Assembly (NCBI GenBank): GCA_041394265.1
Contig: JAWKIO010000005.1
Coordinates: 806,001-870,000 of the forward strand
Direction: 5' to 3'
From: Acidimicrobiales bacterium
Lineage (GTDB): Bacteria > Actinomycetota > Acidimicrobiia > Acidimicrobiales > SZUA-35
Length of the DNA stretch: 64,000 nucleotides
A model generated the notes under the pieces. The model did not search any database. It saw only the letters and a program-made list of their open reading frames with translations, and was not told the origin of the DNA. Both the position numbers and the translations under genes were made by a program. Below are positions 42,287 to 52,171 of the stretch, piece after piece. The number at the start of each line of letters is the position of its first letter. Positions within the stretch are counted from its first letter, which is position 1.

Positions 42287-42790
42287 ATGAGCGCGAACCC
42301 TCCGCACCTTCCCGAGCCGAACGCGGACGAGGTCGACGCCTTCTGGGACCGCTACCTGGCGGCGGCCGGCCTGCCTGACGACACACCGTTCGACGATGTC
42401 GGCAGTTTCGGCGACACCGTGGAGATGGCCGACGAGCTCCTCGAACTGGTGTTGACCGGGACGAAACGGGCAACGGCCAGCGCGGTTGCCGAGTATGAGT
42501 CCGAGCAGGCACCGATGCCCGAGGTCGGCGACGAATGGATCGCGTGCGACGGTGCCGGCACGCCCGTCGCCGTGATCCGCACGATCGAGGTCGAGGTCGC
42601 TCCGCTGTCGTCGGTCGACGACGAGTTCGCGTTCGACGAGGGAGAGGGCGACCGGTCACGCGAGTACTGGCTCGAGGTCCACACCCGCTTCTTCGAACGG
42701 ACCTATCGGGCGCTCGGCCTCGACTTCCACGCGGAGATCAGCGTGGTGTTCGAGCGCTTCGAGGTCGTCTACGACGAAGATTGGGCGTGA
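42287..42790 (+). CDS. ASCH-domain protein
   Basis: A 167-residue protein of the ASCH fold (DUF984 branch). The region ELVLTGTKRATASAVAEYE near residue 60 carries the conserved G-x-K-x-x-T motif; PEVGDEWIACDGAGTPVAVIRT and the final HAEISVVFERFEVVY complete the barrel. ASCH proteins bind RNA or modified nucleosides, and some relatives hydrolyse N4-acetylcytidine. The function here is not established. A hairpin follows the stop. Confidence 0.85.
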   Translation: MSANPPHLPEPNADEVDAFWDRYLAAAGLPDDTPFDDVGSFGDTVEMADELLELVLTGTKRATASAVAEYESEQAPMPEVGDEWIACDGAGTPVAVIRTIEVEVAPLSSVDDEFAFDEGEGDRSREYWLEVHTRFFERTYRALGLDFHAEISVVFERFEVVYDEDWA

Positions 42791-42803
42791 GCGCTCGAGC
42801 CCT

Positions 42804-42825
42804 CGAGAAACTTCTCAAGTTCTCG
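42804..42825 (+). terminator. Hairpin after the ASCH gene
   Basis: CGAGAAACTT and AAGTTCTCG pair around a three-base loop with one bulge, 13 bases after the stop. There is no T run, so it is a weak factor-independent terminator at best. The remaining roughly 200 bases before the subtilase start show no recognisable element. Confidence 0.4.
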
Positions 42826-43029
42826 GCGCCATGATGCCGATGAACCCTGAGTTCCAGTGGTCGACGTGCGCCTCGAACCGCCTATCCCCGGTTGGGTGTG
42901 GGCCGCACGACCCACTCGAATGGGCCGTCCGGATTGTTCGGCCGAGGATGTCTCACACGGTCTGATCGCCTTCCGAGGCTGCGTCCGCGACCTGCGTCGC
43001 AACGGATGTAACCACGGCAAGGAAGCCCT

Positions 43030-46000
43030 GTGAAGAAGTTCAACCTCGATGCCATCACCCCGCAGCCGACGCCCGAACCGAGCCGGTTCGAGCGCCTGAA
43101 GCGCTTCGATCTCGGCGGTCGGGGACTTGCCGCATCGGGCCTGTCGGTCGTGACCGCAGGGGCCTTGCTGACCGGGGTGATCCCAGGCCTCGACCTCGGC
43201 AACGCACAGCAGGTCGATCAGCTGCCTGACCTTCCCACCCTTCCGGTGATGCCATACGAGAACGGGGCGCCGGTCCTGCCCGATGATGGACTGGTACACC
43301 TCATCGTGACGCCGACCACCGAACGGCTCGAGCACGCGGCAACCCCGATCGACACCGAAGCGCCGGCCGGTCCTTCGGGTTCGGTGCGCAACATCGCCCT
43401 CGGCGCGTCGGGTGGTGCAGACGACGACACCGAGTCCGGGACGGACGGCACCAACGATCGTTCGATCAACTCGCTCGACGAACTCGAGGCGCTGAGCAAT
43501 GCCCCGGCCGGATCGTCGCTCGTCGTCACGCCGAGCGGCCTGGCCGTGCGGTACCCCGACGGCACGGTCGTTCCCCTCGACGATGTCCTCGATCCGACGC
43601 GGACCAACGAGTCGGACCGCGATGCGACACCGACCGATGCGGGCGGGCCGGCCGCCAACGACCCGTCACCTCGACAGCGCCAGCTCGACGCGCTCGCTGC
43701 TCTCCCACCCGAGGCCTCGATGACGGAGCAACTCGCGAGCCTTCCCGGCGTCGAATCGGTCAACGCCATCGGCGACGGCAGCTACTCGGTGGCGCTGAGC
43801 GACCCCGCCGCCCTCGACGGCCTGGCCGTCGAAGTCGTCGAGCAGACCTACCTGACCCTCTTCACCGAGCCCTATGAACGGCTCGAGTGGTTCATCGAGA
43901 ACGACGGCGCCACGATGGCGTCGTACAACCTGCGTACGGTCCTCGACGCCGACATCGACGGCACGGTTGCCCTGCAGCACGCCACGGGCGCCGGCGTCGT
44001 TGCCGCTGTCATCGACACCGGTGTCGACTTCTCCCATCCCGATCTCGCCGCCAACGCTTGGAACAACCCGGGTGAGACGTGTAGCAACGGCGTCGACGAC
44101 GACGGGAACGGCTATGTCGACGACTGTCACGGGTTCGACTTCGTCTACCGAGACGGGACGGGCTACAACGCCGGTGCCCACTCGCACGGCACGCACGTCG
44201 CCGGCACGATCGCCGCGGCCCGCAACAACATCGGCGTCGCCGGCGTCGCACCCGACGCGAAAATCATGGACCTCAACGTGTCGAACGTGAACGGTTCACT
44301 GTCCGATGCGGCCATCGCAGAGGCCGTTCGCTACGCGGCCGACAACGGCGCCGACGTCGTCAACATGTCGCTCGGCACCAAGCCTGGAGGAGCACCCTCG
44401 CCCGCCATCGGCGCCGCCATCGACTATGCCGGGACCAAGGGTGTGCTCGTCGTCGTCGCTGCCGGCAACGACAACACCAACCTCGATGTGGCTCAGGTCT
44501 GGCCTGCGTCCTACGACAAGCCGAACATGATGACCATCGGCGCCTCCTCGCCCGATGACACGAAGGCGTCCTTCTCGAACTACGGCACTGCCGTCGACCT
44601 CTTTGCTCCCGGCGACACGATCGCCTCGACCGTGCCCGTTTCGAGTTCGGCCAACCCCTATGCCTTCATGAGTGGAACGAGCATGGCGACCCCCGTCGTC
44701 GTCGGTGCAGCAGCACTGGTGCTGTCGGACGATCCGTCGATGACGCCCCAGCAGGTCATCGCCGCCCTGCAGTCCACGAGCGACATCGCCACGTCGCTCG
44801 CGAACTACGGCGCCAACGGGGCACGGGTGAACGCCGGCGAAGCGCTCGGTGGCGTCGTGCCGGACAATTCATCGATCACCGAACTCGCCGTGACGATGAC
44901 TGGGCTCGGCAACGTGTCGTCGGCCCAGCCCTTCACGTCGAACGTCCGCTTCGCCGTGCCGAACGGCGAGTTCGACGAGGAGTACCGCTGGGAGGCGGCG
45001 CTGCTGTCGAACGAGAACGGCGCGGTCTACGCGTTGGTCGACTACCCGATTGCCGTCTCCGGTACGACGACCGCGACCGGCAGCGACGGCTTCCTCGACC
45101 TCGGCGTCAGCGGCACCTCCGAGGTGACCCTGTCGGCCTCGCTCCCGCCCGGTGACTACGGCTTGCTGTTCGAAGCCGTGCCAACGGCCGATCCGACGAC
45201 GCGGCTCGGCAACCCGTTCGTTGCATCGTTCTCGGTTCGTGACGCCGGGACCGATCAGCCGACCACCAGCGACCCCGGCACCACGGATCCCGGAACCGGA
45301 GGCGGCGCCGATGACGGCGGCACCGGCGGAGGTACGGGAGACAGCACCGGCGGTGGTACCGGTGGCGGCACGGGCGGTGGAACGTCGACCCCCGACACCG
45401 GTGGCGGTGGCGCCACGCCGGGAACCGACAACGGCGGAAGCACCGGCGGGGGTGGAACCGGAGGCGGGACCAGCGACCCGACCCCGAGCAATCCAACCCC
45501 GAGCAACCCCGCCCCGACCAGCCCCACCACGACGGCGCCGCCGGCGTCCGACACCGGCGACAGCACCGGTGGCGGTGGCACCGGTGGTTCGACAGATGGT
45601 GGCACCACCGGTGGCGGTGGTGCCGGCGATTCGACCGGTGGAGGCAGCACCGACGGTGGCACGAGTCAGCCTCCGGCAACGACCCCGGCCCCCTCGCCGG
45701 TACAGCAGGGCGAGTACGCCGTGCAGTCGATTGCCCCGTACGTCGGGCCGGTCGGCCAACAAACGCAGGTCACGTTCACGGGGGCCTTCCCCGAGCCGGT
45801 CCAGGTGTACTTCGGCTCGGTACAGGCGACCTCGCTCAGCCAGACCACCTCGCGTCTGGTGGCGTTGGCTCCAGCGTCGAACCAAGCGGGTCCCGTCACG
45901 GTCCGGCTCATGCGCAACGGCGTCGCAGTGCTGACGATCAGCAACGGTTTCGTCTACCAGACCGCCGACAGCGGCTACACCGCCCCACCCACGGGCGGCG

Positions 46001-46491
46001 GTGGCACGGGCGGAGGTGGTTCGGGAGCCGGTGCCGACACCGGCTCAGGAAGTGGCGGCGGCACCAGCACGCCGACCACCACACCGACCAGCGGCGGGAC
46101 CGGCGGCAGCACCGGAGGCGGAGGCACGGGCGGCGGCACGGCACCCGGTACACCCTCGGCTGGCACGCCGACCACGGCACCGCCAACCTCGGGCGGCGGC
46201 ACCGGCGGAGGAGGCGGCACCGGCGGTGGTGACACTGGAGGGGGCACCGCGCCCTCACCCGGAAATCCCGACAGTGGCACGCCCGACAATGGATCGCCCG
46301 ACAGTGGCGCGCCCACCAACGGCCAGACCACCACCACGGTCCCGGACCGGTCTCGGCAGGGTCGTTCGACCTTCGGCACCGAGCGGGTGGACCTCGGCAA
46401 CGGGCGGACCGGAATCGTCGTCGCCGGTGGCAGCCCGCTGGCTGCTGCGCCCGCATGTCGCTCGAACTCGTGCGGAGCCCAAAGTTCCTGA
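43030..46491 (+). CDS. Large exported subtilase with TIG domain and Gly-rich tracts
   Basis: A 1153-residue S8 serine protease. A cytosolic-type head (1-33) precedes one hydrophobic segment (about 34-54), then a spacer and prodomain-like region (to about 290). The catalytic triad is Asp329 (AVIDTGVDFSHPDL), His386 (SHGTHVAGT) and Ser551 (SGTSMATP), with oxyanion Asn480 (AAGN). A beta domain follows, then Gly/Thr/Ser-rich tracts of GGGTGGG type, a TIG/IPT domain (PYVGPVGQQTQVTFTGAFPEPVQ-like), another Gly-rich tract and a short tail. The start is GTG at 43030 with GGAA upstream. Confidence 0.9.
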   Translation: MKKFNLDAITPQPTPEPSRFERLKRFDLGGRGLAASGLSVVTAGALLTGVIPGLDLGNAQQVDQLPDLPTLPVMPYENGAPVLPDDGLVHLIVTPTTERLEHAATPIDTEAPAGPSGSVRNIALGASGGADDDTESGTDGTNDRSINSLDELEALSNAPAGSSLVVTPSGLAVRYPDGTVVPLDDVLDPTRTNESDRDATPTDAGGPAANDPSPRQRQLDALAALPPEASMTEQLASLPGVESVNAIGDGSYSVALSDPAALDGLAVEVVEQTYLTLFTEPYERLEWFIENDGATMASYNLRTVLDADIDGTVALQHATGAGVVAAVIDTGVDFSHPDLAANAWNNPGETCSNGVDDDGNGYVDDCHGFDFVYRDGTGYNAGAHSHGTHVAGTIAAARNNIGVAGVAPDAKIMDLNVSNVNGSLSDAAIAEAVRYAADNGADVVNMSLGTKPGGAPSPAIGAAIDYAGTKGVLVVVAAGNDNTNLDVAQVWPASYDKPNMMTIGASSPDDTKASFSNYGTAVDLFAPGDTIASTVPVSSSANPYAFMSGTSMATPVVVGAAALVLSDDPSMTPQQVIAALQSTSDIATSLANYGANGARVNAGEALGGVVPDNSSITELAVTMTGLGNVSSAQPFTSNVRFAVPNGEFDEEYRWEAALLSNENGAVYALVDYPIAVSGTTTATGSDGFLDLGVSGTSEVTLSASLPPGDYGLLFEAVPTADPTTRLGNPFVASFSVRDAGTDQPTTSDPGTTDPGTGGGADDGGTGGGTGDSTGGGTGGGTGGGTSTPDTGGGGATPGTDNGGSTGGGGTGGGTSDPTPSNPTPSNPAPTSPTTTAPPASDTGDSTGGGGTGGSTDGGTTGGGGAGDSTGGGSTDGGTSQPPATTPAPSPVQQGEYAVQSIAPYVGPVGQQTQVTFTGAFPEPVQVYFGSVQATSLSQTTSRLVALAPASNQAGPVTVRLMRNGVAVLTISNGFVYQTADSGYTAPPTGGGGTGGGGSGAGADTGSGSGGGTSTPTTTPTSGGTGGSTGGGGTGGGTAPGTPSAGTPTTAPPTSGGGTGGGGGTGGGDTGGGTAPSPGNPDSGTPDNGSPDSGAPTNGQTTTTVPDRSRQGRSTFGTERVDLGNGRTGIVVAGGSPLAAAPACRSNSCGAQSS

Positions 46492-46578
46492 TCAACGTGG
46501 GTGCTGCCCATCGTGAGACGAGTACAACGACCCACGTTCGCGGCCTCAAGAAATCCGTCGGTTTGTCGAAGAATCCTC

Positions 46579-48498
46579 ATGCGCTTCACCAGGAGGCCGG
46601 TCGTCGAGCCAACCGCCCGCTATCTGACTCCTGGCGTCCAGACGCAGCTCACCCAGATCGTGTTTCGGCAGAACGACTGGCTGGCCCCGACGGCCATCTG
46701 GGTGTGCGCCCTGCTCCTCCTGGGGTCGGCCAACGGCAAGATGGATCCGGTGGCGCTGTCGGCGTGGTTCGGCGTCGCCACCCTCATCTCGGCCGGCCTG
46801 CTGATCGCCAACCACATTCCGTCACTCCACCTTCGGGTGGACCGAGCCGGCACCCCGCTGATGGCCAACCTCTTCGGACTGTCGGGCGGGCTCTGCTTTG
46901 CCAGCTTCCTGTGGATCGACCGAGGGGCCTTCGACGATGCCGAACTCCACTACACGGTCTTCTGCATCCTCCTCGCCATCTCCGCAGGCTCGGTCGGTGG
47001 GCTTGCCGGACTCGCCGGCCACGGCCGATACATGCTCTACCCGATCTGGATCTCGGGGTCGTTGGAACTCTTCCTGCGAGGTGAGTTCCTCCTCGGGTCG
47101 GCAACGGTCTTCTTCGTCCTCCTCCTCGCCCGCGACTTCTCGACGACCAACTCGTTGCTCGCCGAGATCCTGTTCCATCGCGAGCAAGCCGATGGGCGGG
47201 CCGACGCGGCACAGGACGAAGCCCTGCGTGACCCCCTGACCAACCTCCTCAACCGAGCCGGCCTGGCCAAGGCCACTGAACTCGAATCGTTCGGGTCGCA
47301 GGTCCCGGTCACGGCCATGTTCGTGGACCTCGACCACTTCAAGATGGTGAACGACCGCTTTGGTCACGCGATGGGCGACCAGGTGCTGGCCGAGGTCGCG
47401 AATCGTCTCACGAGTGCCGTACGACCGGACGACATCGTGGCCCGCCTCGGCGGTGACGAGTTCCTGATCTTGATCGACACGCCGCTCGATCGGACCGCGC
47501 GCGAGGGGATCGCCCGATCGATCATCAGTGCGCTCGAGCTGCCGTTCACGACCGAGAAGTTCGAGGCTCGCATCTCGGCCAGCGTCGGGATCACCGTGGT
47601 GCCGCCCGGTGCCTTCGATCTCGACGCGGTCCAGCGTGAGGCCGACCACGCCCTGTATGTCGCCAAGGGCCAGGGCCGGCGACGTTCGGCGTTCTTCGAC
47701 GAAGCGGCGCGGAACGACTTCGACGAGCGATCCGAACTCGAGGGAGCGCTCCGCGACGCCATCGACACCGACGGCATCGTCTGCTGGGGCCAGCCGATCG
47801 TCGATCTCGACACCGAGCAGACCGCCGTCGTCGAACTCCTGGCTCGTTGGCCGCGCGCCGACGGTACGTTCTGCCCGCCTGACGTGTTCGTGCCCCTCGC
47901 CGAGGAGACCGGACTCATCGACCAGCTGTCGATGCAGGTCCTCGACCGGGCGATCTCGACACTCGCCGACTGGCGTCGCCATCCGACGTTGGGCTCGGTG
48001 TCGGTCTCGATGAACGTGTCGCCTCGCCAGCTTGCGAATCCGCGCTTCACCGAACGGGTGAACTTCTTGATGACCTCCGGATCCATTCCCAACGGCCGGC
48101 TGATCCTGGAGCTCACCGAGTCTGCGCGCCTCCACACCGTCGCCGACATCGACGCGGTGCTGACCGAGTTGGTGGAGTCGGGGGTTCGCCTGGCGCTCGA
48201 CGACTTCGGCAGCGGCCACACCTCGGTGCAGCATCTCCTGGGTCTACCGATCGAGTACGTGAAGCTGGACGGGGCGCTCATCAAGGATCTGGGTCGGGAC
48301 CCCCGGCAATCGGCGCTGGTGCGCTCGATCCGCGACCTCGCCGCATCGATCGGCAAGCAAGTGGTGGCCGAGGGCGTCGAGACCGAGAGCCAAGTCGCAA
48401 AACTACGCGAGCTCCACCTCGGCTTTGCCCAGGGCTATCACTTCGGGCGCGCCCAACCGCTGAGCCGGTTCACGATCGACGCAACAGCTCCTGCTTGA
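46579..48498 (+). CDS. Membrane GGDEF-EAL protein (c-di-GMP turnover)
   Basis: A 639-residue protein with about five hydrophobic helices in the first 200 residues, a GGDEF domain (RLGGDEFLIL with GGDEF at 291-295) and an EAL domain (about 400-639). The cyclase signature is intact. The EAL motif reads ELLARW instead of EALxR, but other residues (LELTESAR, DDFGSGHTS, KLDGALI, EGVETESQ) are kept, so hydrolysis is possible. I chose ATG at 46579 over GTG 46501. The last 29 bases overlap the acyl-CoA dehydrogenase gene on the other strand. Confidence 0.92.
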   Translation: MRFTRRPVVEPTARYLTPGVQTQLTQIVFRQNDWLAPTAIWVCALLLLGSANGKMDPVALSAWFGVATLISAGLLIANHIPSLHLRVDRAGTPLMANLFGLSGGLCFASFLWIDRGAFDDAELHYTVFCILLAISAGSVGGLAGLAGHGRYMLYPIWISGSLELFLRGEFLLGSATVFFVLLLARDFSTTNSLLAEILFHREQADGRADAAQDEALRDPLTNLLNRAGLAKATELESFGSQVPVTAMFVDLDHFKMVNDRFGHAMGDQVLAEVANRLTSAVRPDDIVARLGGDEFLILIDTPLDRTAREGIARSIISALELPFTTEKFEARISASVGITVVPPGAFDLDAVQREADHALYVAKGQGRRRSAFFDEAARNDFDERSELEGALRDAIDTDGIVCWGQPIVDLDTEQTAVVELLARWPRADGTFCPPDVFVPLAEETGLIDQLSMQVLDRAISTLADWRRHPTLGSVSVSMNVSPRQLANPRFTERVNFLMTSGSIPNGRLILELTESARLHTVADIDAVLTELVESGVRLALDDFGSGHTSVQHLLGLPIEYVKLDGALIKDLGRDPRQSALVRSIRDLAASIGKQVVAEGVETESQVAKLRELHLGFAQGYHFGRAQPLSRFTIDATAPA

Positions 48499-49573
48499 TC
48501 GTCGGACGTGATCCGAAGACCAAGAGGAACGTGGCCTCCCGCATCGCCTGCTCCCCTTCCGATCCCTGCATCGCTGCTGAGGCGCCCTGCGCAGCGACCA
48601 ACGCCACGGCAGCGTCGACGGCGAGCAGTGCTGCGTCGGCCCGTCGGGCCGGCATCGTGACATCGTCGGCCGCATCCATCGCCGACCGGGCACGATCGAT
48701 GGTGTCGACGAGCCGATCCGCTCGATCCGTGGCATCGGTGCCGCCGATGTCGTGGATCAGCCGTGCGCACCGAGTGGCAAGGCCGAGCGCCAGCGACCCA
48801 TTGCCCCGAAGGCCATGTCCCGCCGGGTGGCCGACTCGTGCGTAGTCGTCGGTCCCCAGCAGTCGCCCGGGATCAACCGCCACGCTGTCGAAGCTCAAGG
48901 AGACGGTTGCCGTGGCATCGACCGATTGGAGCGGGAGGCGCCGGACACCGAGACCCGGTTGGTCGGCCGCCGGCACCATGAGCCAGACCACCTGTTCCGG
49001 ATCGTCGGCCACACGGGCCGCCACCATCAGCTCGTCGATCATCCCCCACCCGGTGCACCACGGCGAGAACCCGTCGATCTGCCAACTGCCCTCGCCGTCG
49101 ATGGGTCGGGCTTCGAGGATCGGGGGTCCCGGAAGCAGACCGGCCTGCACGATGCCTGCCCGTGTTCGCCCGGCCCAGAGGTCGTCGGCCAGGGCGGTCA
49201 GCTCCGCCGGCGCGTCGGGCATCGCCAGCCGACGGGCGAGCGTGTGGTGCTGGAGCCAAACGAACGTGGTTGCCAGACAGCCTCGTGCGAGCACCTCGAC
49301 GATCGTCGTGAAGTCGTCGGGCGCTCGCACCACCGCGCCGTAGAGACCGGCGTCGGCGAGCGCGGTCAGGTGACCGGGTGGGATCACACCCGACTGGTCG
49401 ACGTTGCCCCGCTGGGGCGCAAAGATCTCGTCGGCGATCTGCTCGGCCGCGGTCACGAGTCGGTCGGGTGTCAAGACGCTCGGTTCAGCACACACGCCCC
49501 GAGTCAAGCATGTTCCGACCGCCGACACGTCTTCGGTGGAAACTCCGACGACAGATCCGACCAGCTGTTTCAC
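48470..49573 (-). CDS. Acyl-CoA dehydrogenase-like flavoprotein
   Basis: A 367-residue protein matching the acyl-CoA dehydrogenase fold: an N-terminal helical domain, a central beta domain with SWQIDGFSPWCTGWGMIDELMVAARV and SFDSVAVDPGRLLG, and a C-terminal helical bundle ending ATFLLVFGSRPTIKQELLRR. The catalytic Glu of the short-chain enzymes cannot be assigned, so it may be a DszC- or hydroxylase-like relative. The start is GTG at 49573, eight bases from the divergent ABC gene. Confidence 0.8.
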   Translation of the reverse strand: MKQLVGSVVGVSTEDVSAVGTCLTRGVCAEPSVLTPDRLVTAAEQIADEIFAPQRGNVDQSGVIPPGHLTALADAGLYGAVVRAPDDFTTIVEVLARGCLATTFVWLQHHTLARRLAMPDAPAELTALADDLWAGRTRAGIVQAGLLPGPPILEARPIDGEGSWQIDGFSPWCTGWGMIDELMVAARVADDPEQVVWLMVPAADQPGLGVRRLPLQSVDATATVSLSFDSVAVDPGRLLGTDDYARVGHPAGHGLRGNGSLALGLATRCARLIHDIGGTDATDRADRLVDTIDRARSAMDAADDVTMPARRADAALLAVDAAVALVAAQGASAAMQGSEGEQAMREATFLLVFGSRPTIKQELLRRS

Positions 49574-49581
49574 AATGCGGT

Positions 49582-50385
49582 ATGGACCACCTCCGAACCG
49601 GACTCGCCATCCGTGCCGATGGCCTCGGCCGCACGTTCACCACCGGTCGCCGCAAGCACCGCCGAGAGGTGGTGGCCGTGGAAGGGATCACCCTCGCTAT
49701 CGAGCCGGGTGAGCGCTTGGCGTTCATCGGTCCCAACGGCGCCGGGAAGTCGACCACGATCAAGATGCTGACCGGGATCCTGCGACCGACCAGCGGCACC
49801 GCGAGCGTGCTCGGACTCGTGCCGTGGGAGCAGCGCATCGAGTTGGCCCGCTCGATCGGTTCGCTGTTCGGTCAGCGGTCGCAGCTCTGGGCGGAGTTGA
49901 CCCCACGGGCGTCGTTCCGCATGCTCGCCGCCATCTTCGGGCTCGACGACGATACCGCGGCCCGCCGAATCGGCGGGCTCGGCGAGTTGTTCGATGCCAC
50001 CGATCTCTTCGGACAACCGGTTCGCACGCTGTCGCTGGGGCAGCGGATGCGCTGCGAACTCGCGGCGTGTCTGCTCCACGAACCGTCGGTGCTGTTTCTC
50101 GACGAGCCAACGATCGGTCTCGACCTCACCGGCAAACAGGTCTTCCGGGAACTACTCGTCCGGCTCAACGAGGAGCATGCAACCACTATCCTCCTCACGA
50201 GCCACGACGTGGCCGACATCGAACACGTCGCCGACCGAGCGATCGTCGTGAACCACGGTCGAGTCATCTTCGACGACAGCGTCGAGGTGATGCGGCGCCG
50301 CTTGCCGCCGACCCAGGTCGAGGTGACCGTGGTGCATCCGCCACTCGAGTCGGTCATTGCGTCGATCTACGAGGGGGGGCCATGA
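49582..50385 (+). CDS. ABC-2 exporter ATPase
   Basis: A 267-residue ABC ATPase. Walker A is GPNGAGKSTT near residue 51, the signature is LSLGQRMRCELAACLL (LSLGQ), Walker B is VLFLDEPTIGLDLTG, and the switch is LTSHDVADIEH. The LSLGQRMR signature is typical of the subgroup that works with two dissimilar permeases (COG4586 type). The next gene overlaps its stop by four bases. The exported compound is unknown. Confidence 0.92.
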   Translation: MDHLRTGLAIRADGLGRTFTTGRRKHRREVVAVEGITLAIEPGERLAFIGPNGAGKSTTIKMLTGILRPTSGTASVLGLVPWEQRIELARSIGSLFGQRSQLWAELTPRASFRMLAAIFGLDDDTAARRIGGLGELFDATDLFGQPVRTLSLGQRMRCELAACLLHEPSVLFLDEPTIGLDLTGKQVFRELLVRLNEEHATTILLTSHDVADIEHVADRAIVVNHGRVIFDDSVEVMRRRLPPTQVEVTVVHPPLESVIASIYEGGP

Positions 50386-51194
50386 CCGCCGTCGCCGCCG
50401 CGCCCCGCCCTCGCTACGTCGCCGCGTTCCTCCGGTCCCTCCGACTCACCGCCGCACGCACCGCGGTCGGGCGCGGCGGCCTCGTCGTGGCCGGGTTCTT
50501 CTATCTCATGGTCACCTCGATCTTGTCCGAGCTGTGGAAGGTCGCCGCACTTGCCAACGGTGGGGAGGTGGCGGGCTACAGCGCCTCGGCTCTCGTGTGG
50601 TACATCGCAACCTCGGAGTCGGTCACGATCCCCCTGCCGATCAAGCTCATCGACGACATCGGCATCGAGATCGCCGACGACACGCTGGCGGTCGAGCTGC
50701 TGCGGCCGATCCCACCGATCGTGGTGCGGATCGGCGCCCAGTTCGGGATGGTGCTCCCCCGACTCGTGGTGTGCGCCGGGCTCGGGCTCGGCTTCGCGTA
50801 CTTGTCGGGTGGAGCGCCCCTCAGCCCCGCCGCCCTGCTGCTCGCTGCCCCATCGGTCGTGCTCGCTCTCCTGCTCAACGTCTGCGCTCAGCACCTGTTC
50901 GCGTCGGGAGCGTTCTGGGTGAGCGACGCCAAGTCGACGTGGTTCCTCTACCAGAAGCTGGTCTTCGTGACCGGCGGCATGCTGCTGCCCCTCGAGGTGC
51001 TGCCCCCGACCGTCGAGTCGGTGACCCGCTGGCTGCCGTTCATGGCCATGGCCTATGCGCCGGCTCGCCTGGCCTCTGGCCATTTCGAGCCCGAGCTGCT
51101 CCTGATCCAGGCCGGGTGGTTGATCGTCTTGGGGGTCGGTGCCTGGTGGGCCTTCGATCGTGGACAGCGGCACCTGATGGGCGGTCGGTCATGA
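50382..51194 (+). CDS. ABC-2 type permease, first subunit
   Basis: A 270-residue membrane protein with six hydrophobic helices and the pattern of COG4587 permeases, including ADDTLAVELLRPIPPIVVRIGAQFG after helix 2 and FWVSDAKSTWFLYQKLVFVTGGMLLPLEVLP before the last helices. Its ATG overlaps the ATPase stop and its own stop overlaps the next permease start by four bases, so the three proteins are made in a coupled fashion. Confidence 0.87.
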   Translation: MTAVAAAPRPRYVAAFLRSLRLTAARTAVGRGGLVVAGFFYLMVTSILSELWKVAALANGGEVAGYSASALVWYIATSESVTIPLPIKLIDDIGIEIADDTLAVELLRPIPPIVVRIGAQFGMVLPRLVVCAGLGLGFAYLSGGAPLSPAALLLAAPSVVLALLLNVCAQHLFASGAFWVSDAKSTWFLYQKLVFVTGGMLLPLEVLPPTVESVTRWLPFMAMAYAPARLASGHFEPELLLIQAGWLIVLGVGAWWAFDRGQRHLMGGRS

Positions 51195-51958
51195 AGGCCC
51201 TTCTCATCACGATGCGCTACGCGCTGCAAGAGGCGGCGAGCAACCGTCTCGCGCTCTGGATCCAGATGACGGTGATGGTGATCAACGACCTGGTGTGGGT
51301 CCTGTTCTGGGTCATCTTCTTCGATCGGGTCGGCGCGCTACGCGGCTGGGACGTCGATCAAGTCCTGCTCCTCCTCGCCGTCCTCACGACCAGTGCTGGC
51401 CTCGTGCTCGGCTTGTTCCACAACGTGCGCAACATCGGCCCACTGGCGTCGAGCGGGGGCCTGGACGCAGCGCTGGCACTCCCGGTCCATCCCCTCACCC
51501 ATTTGCTGGTCCGGGCCGTGGCGCCGGTGAACCTCGGCGACGTGGTATTCGGCATCGCGCTCTTCCTGTACGTCGCTCGCTTCGACCCCCGACAAGCCGC
51601 TGTGTTCGTGTTCGCCGTGGTGTGCTCGGCGACCCTGACGCTCAGCTTCTTGCTGTTGATGGGTTCGCTCGCCTTCTTCGTCGGGCGCAACGAAGGTGGC
51701 GAGCTCGGGTTCCACGCGATCCTGCTGTTCTCGTCGTACCCGGTCGACATCTTCACCGGCGTGTTCAAGGTGCTGCTCTACACCGTCGTGCCTGCCGGCT
51801 TCGTCACGTCGGTCCCGGTCCGCCTGCTCGACGACTTCGACCTGACGCTCGGGCTGGGGCTGGCGGCGGTCAGCGCGGCGTTCGCCGTCGCTGCCGTCGC
51901 CACCTTCTCCTACGGCCTTCGCCGCTACACCAGCGGGGCCACATGGGTCCGAGCCTGA
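51191..51958 (+). CDS. ABC-2 type permease, second subunit
   Basis: A 255-residue membrane protein with six hydrophobic helices of the COG3694 type: an early RLALWIQMTVMVINDLVWVLFW helix, GGLDAALALPVHPLTHLLVRAV between helices, and FSSYPVDIFTGVFKVLLYTVVPAGFVTSVPVRLL near the end. It completes the ABC-2 exporter with the ATPase and the preceding permease. Substrate unknown. Confidence 0.87.
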   Translation: MKALLITMRYALQEAASNRLALWIQMTVMVINDLVWVLFWVIFFDRVGALRGWDVDQVLLLLAVLTTSAGLVLGLFHNVRNIGPLASSGGLDAALALPVHPLTHLLVRAVAPVNLGDVVFGIALFLYVARFDPRQAAVFVFAVVCSATLTLSFLLLMGSLAFFVGRNEGGELGFHAILLFSSYPVDIFTGVFKVLLYTVVPAGFVTSVPVRLLDDFDLTLGLGLAAVSAAFAVAAVATFSYGLRRYTSGATWVRA

Positions 51959-52114
51959 GCCCGTGCCGCTCGGATGTCGCCGCCGGCAGATCTCGGGTGG
52001 TGACCCCACCCGTATCGATGCTCGCCGTCGGCGCCACTGGCACACCGGCAGCGACGGCGACCCGGGCTACCGGTCGTGCGTTCGACATCTCCAACAGCGA
52101 CCCCAGGAGATCAA

Positions 52115-52154
52115 CATGATCGAGATGGTTGATCATGCTCTCAACTACATGATC
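52115..52154 (+). promoter_or_regulatory. Array of CATGATC half-sites before the HTH-citrate synthase gene
   Basis: CATGATC at 52115-52121, its reverse complement GATCATG at 52131-52137, and CATGATC again at 52148-52154 stand 16 and 17 bases apart. They cover the stretch just upstream of the predicted -10 box at 52158. The layout suits binding by a dimeric regulator, possibly the HTH domain of the downstream protein itself. Confidence 0.4.
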
Positions 52155-52157
52155 GAT

Positions 52158-52163
52158 TACGCT
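52158..52163 (+). promoter_or_regulatory. Candidate -10 box (TACGCT) of the HTH-citrate synthase gene
   Basis: It ends eight bases before the GTG at 52172, suggesting leaderless initiation. Confidence 0.4.
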
Positions 52164-52171
52164 CAACAGAC

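Noticed and set aside
42791..43029. Possible c-di-GMP or other riboswitch before the subtilase gene
   Set aside because: Apart from the hairpin at 42804-42825 no conserved aptamer words are present in this gap.
45107..46589. Several long antisense and alternative frames inside the subtilase Gly-rich region
   Set aside because: They are products of the GGN/ACC repeat composition, with no family motif or start signal.
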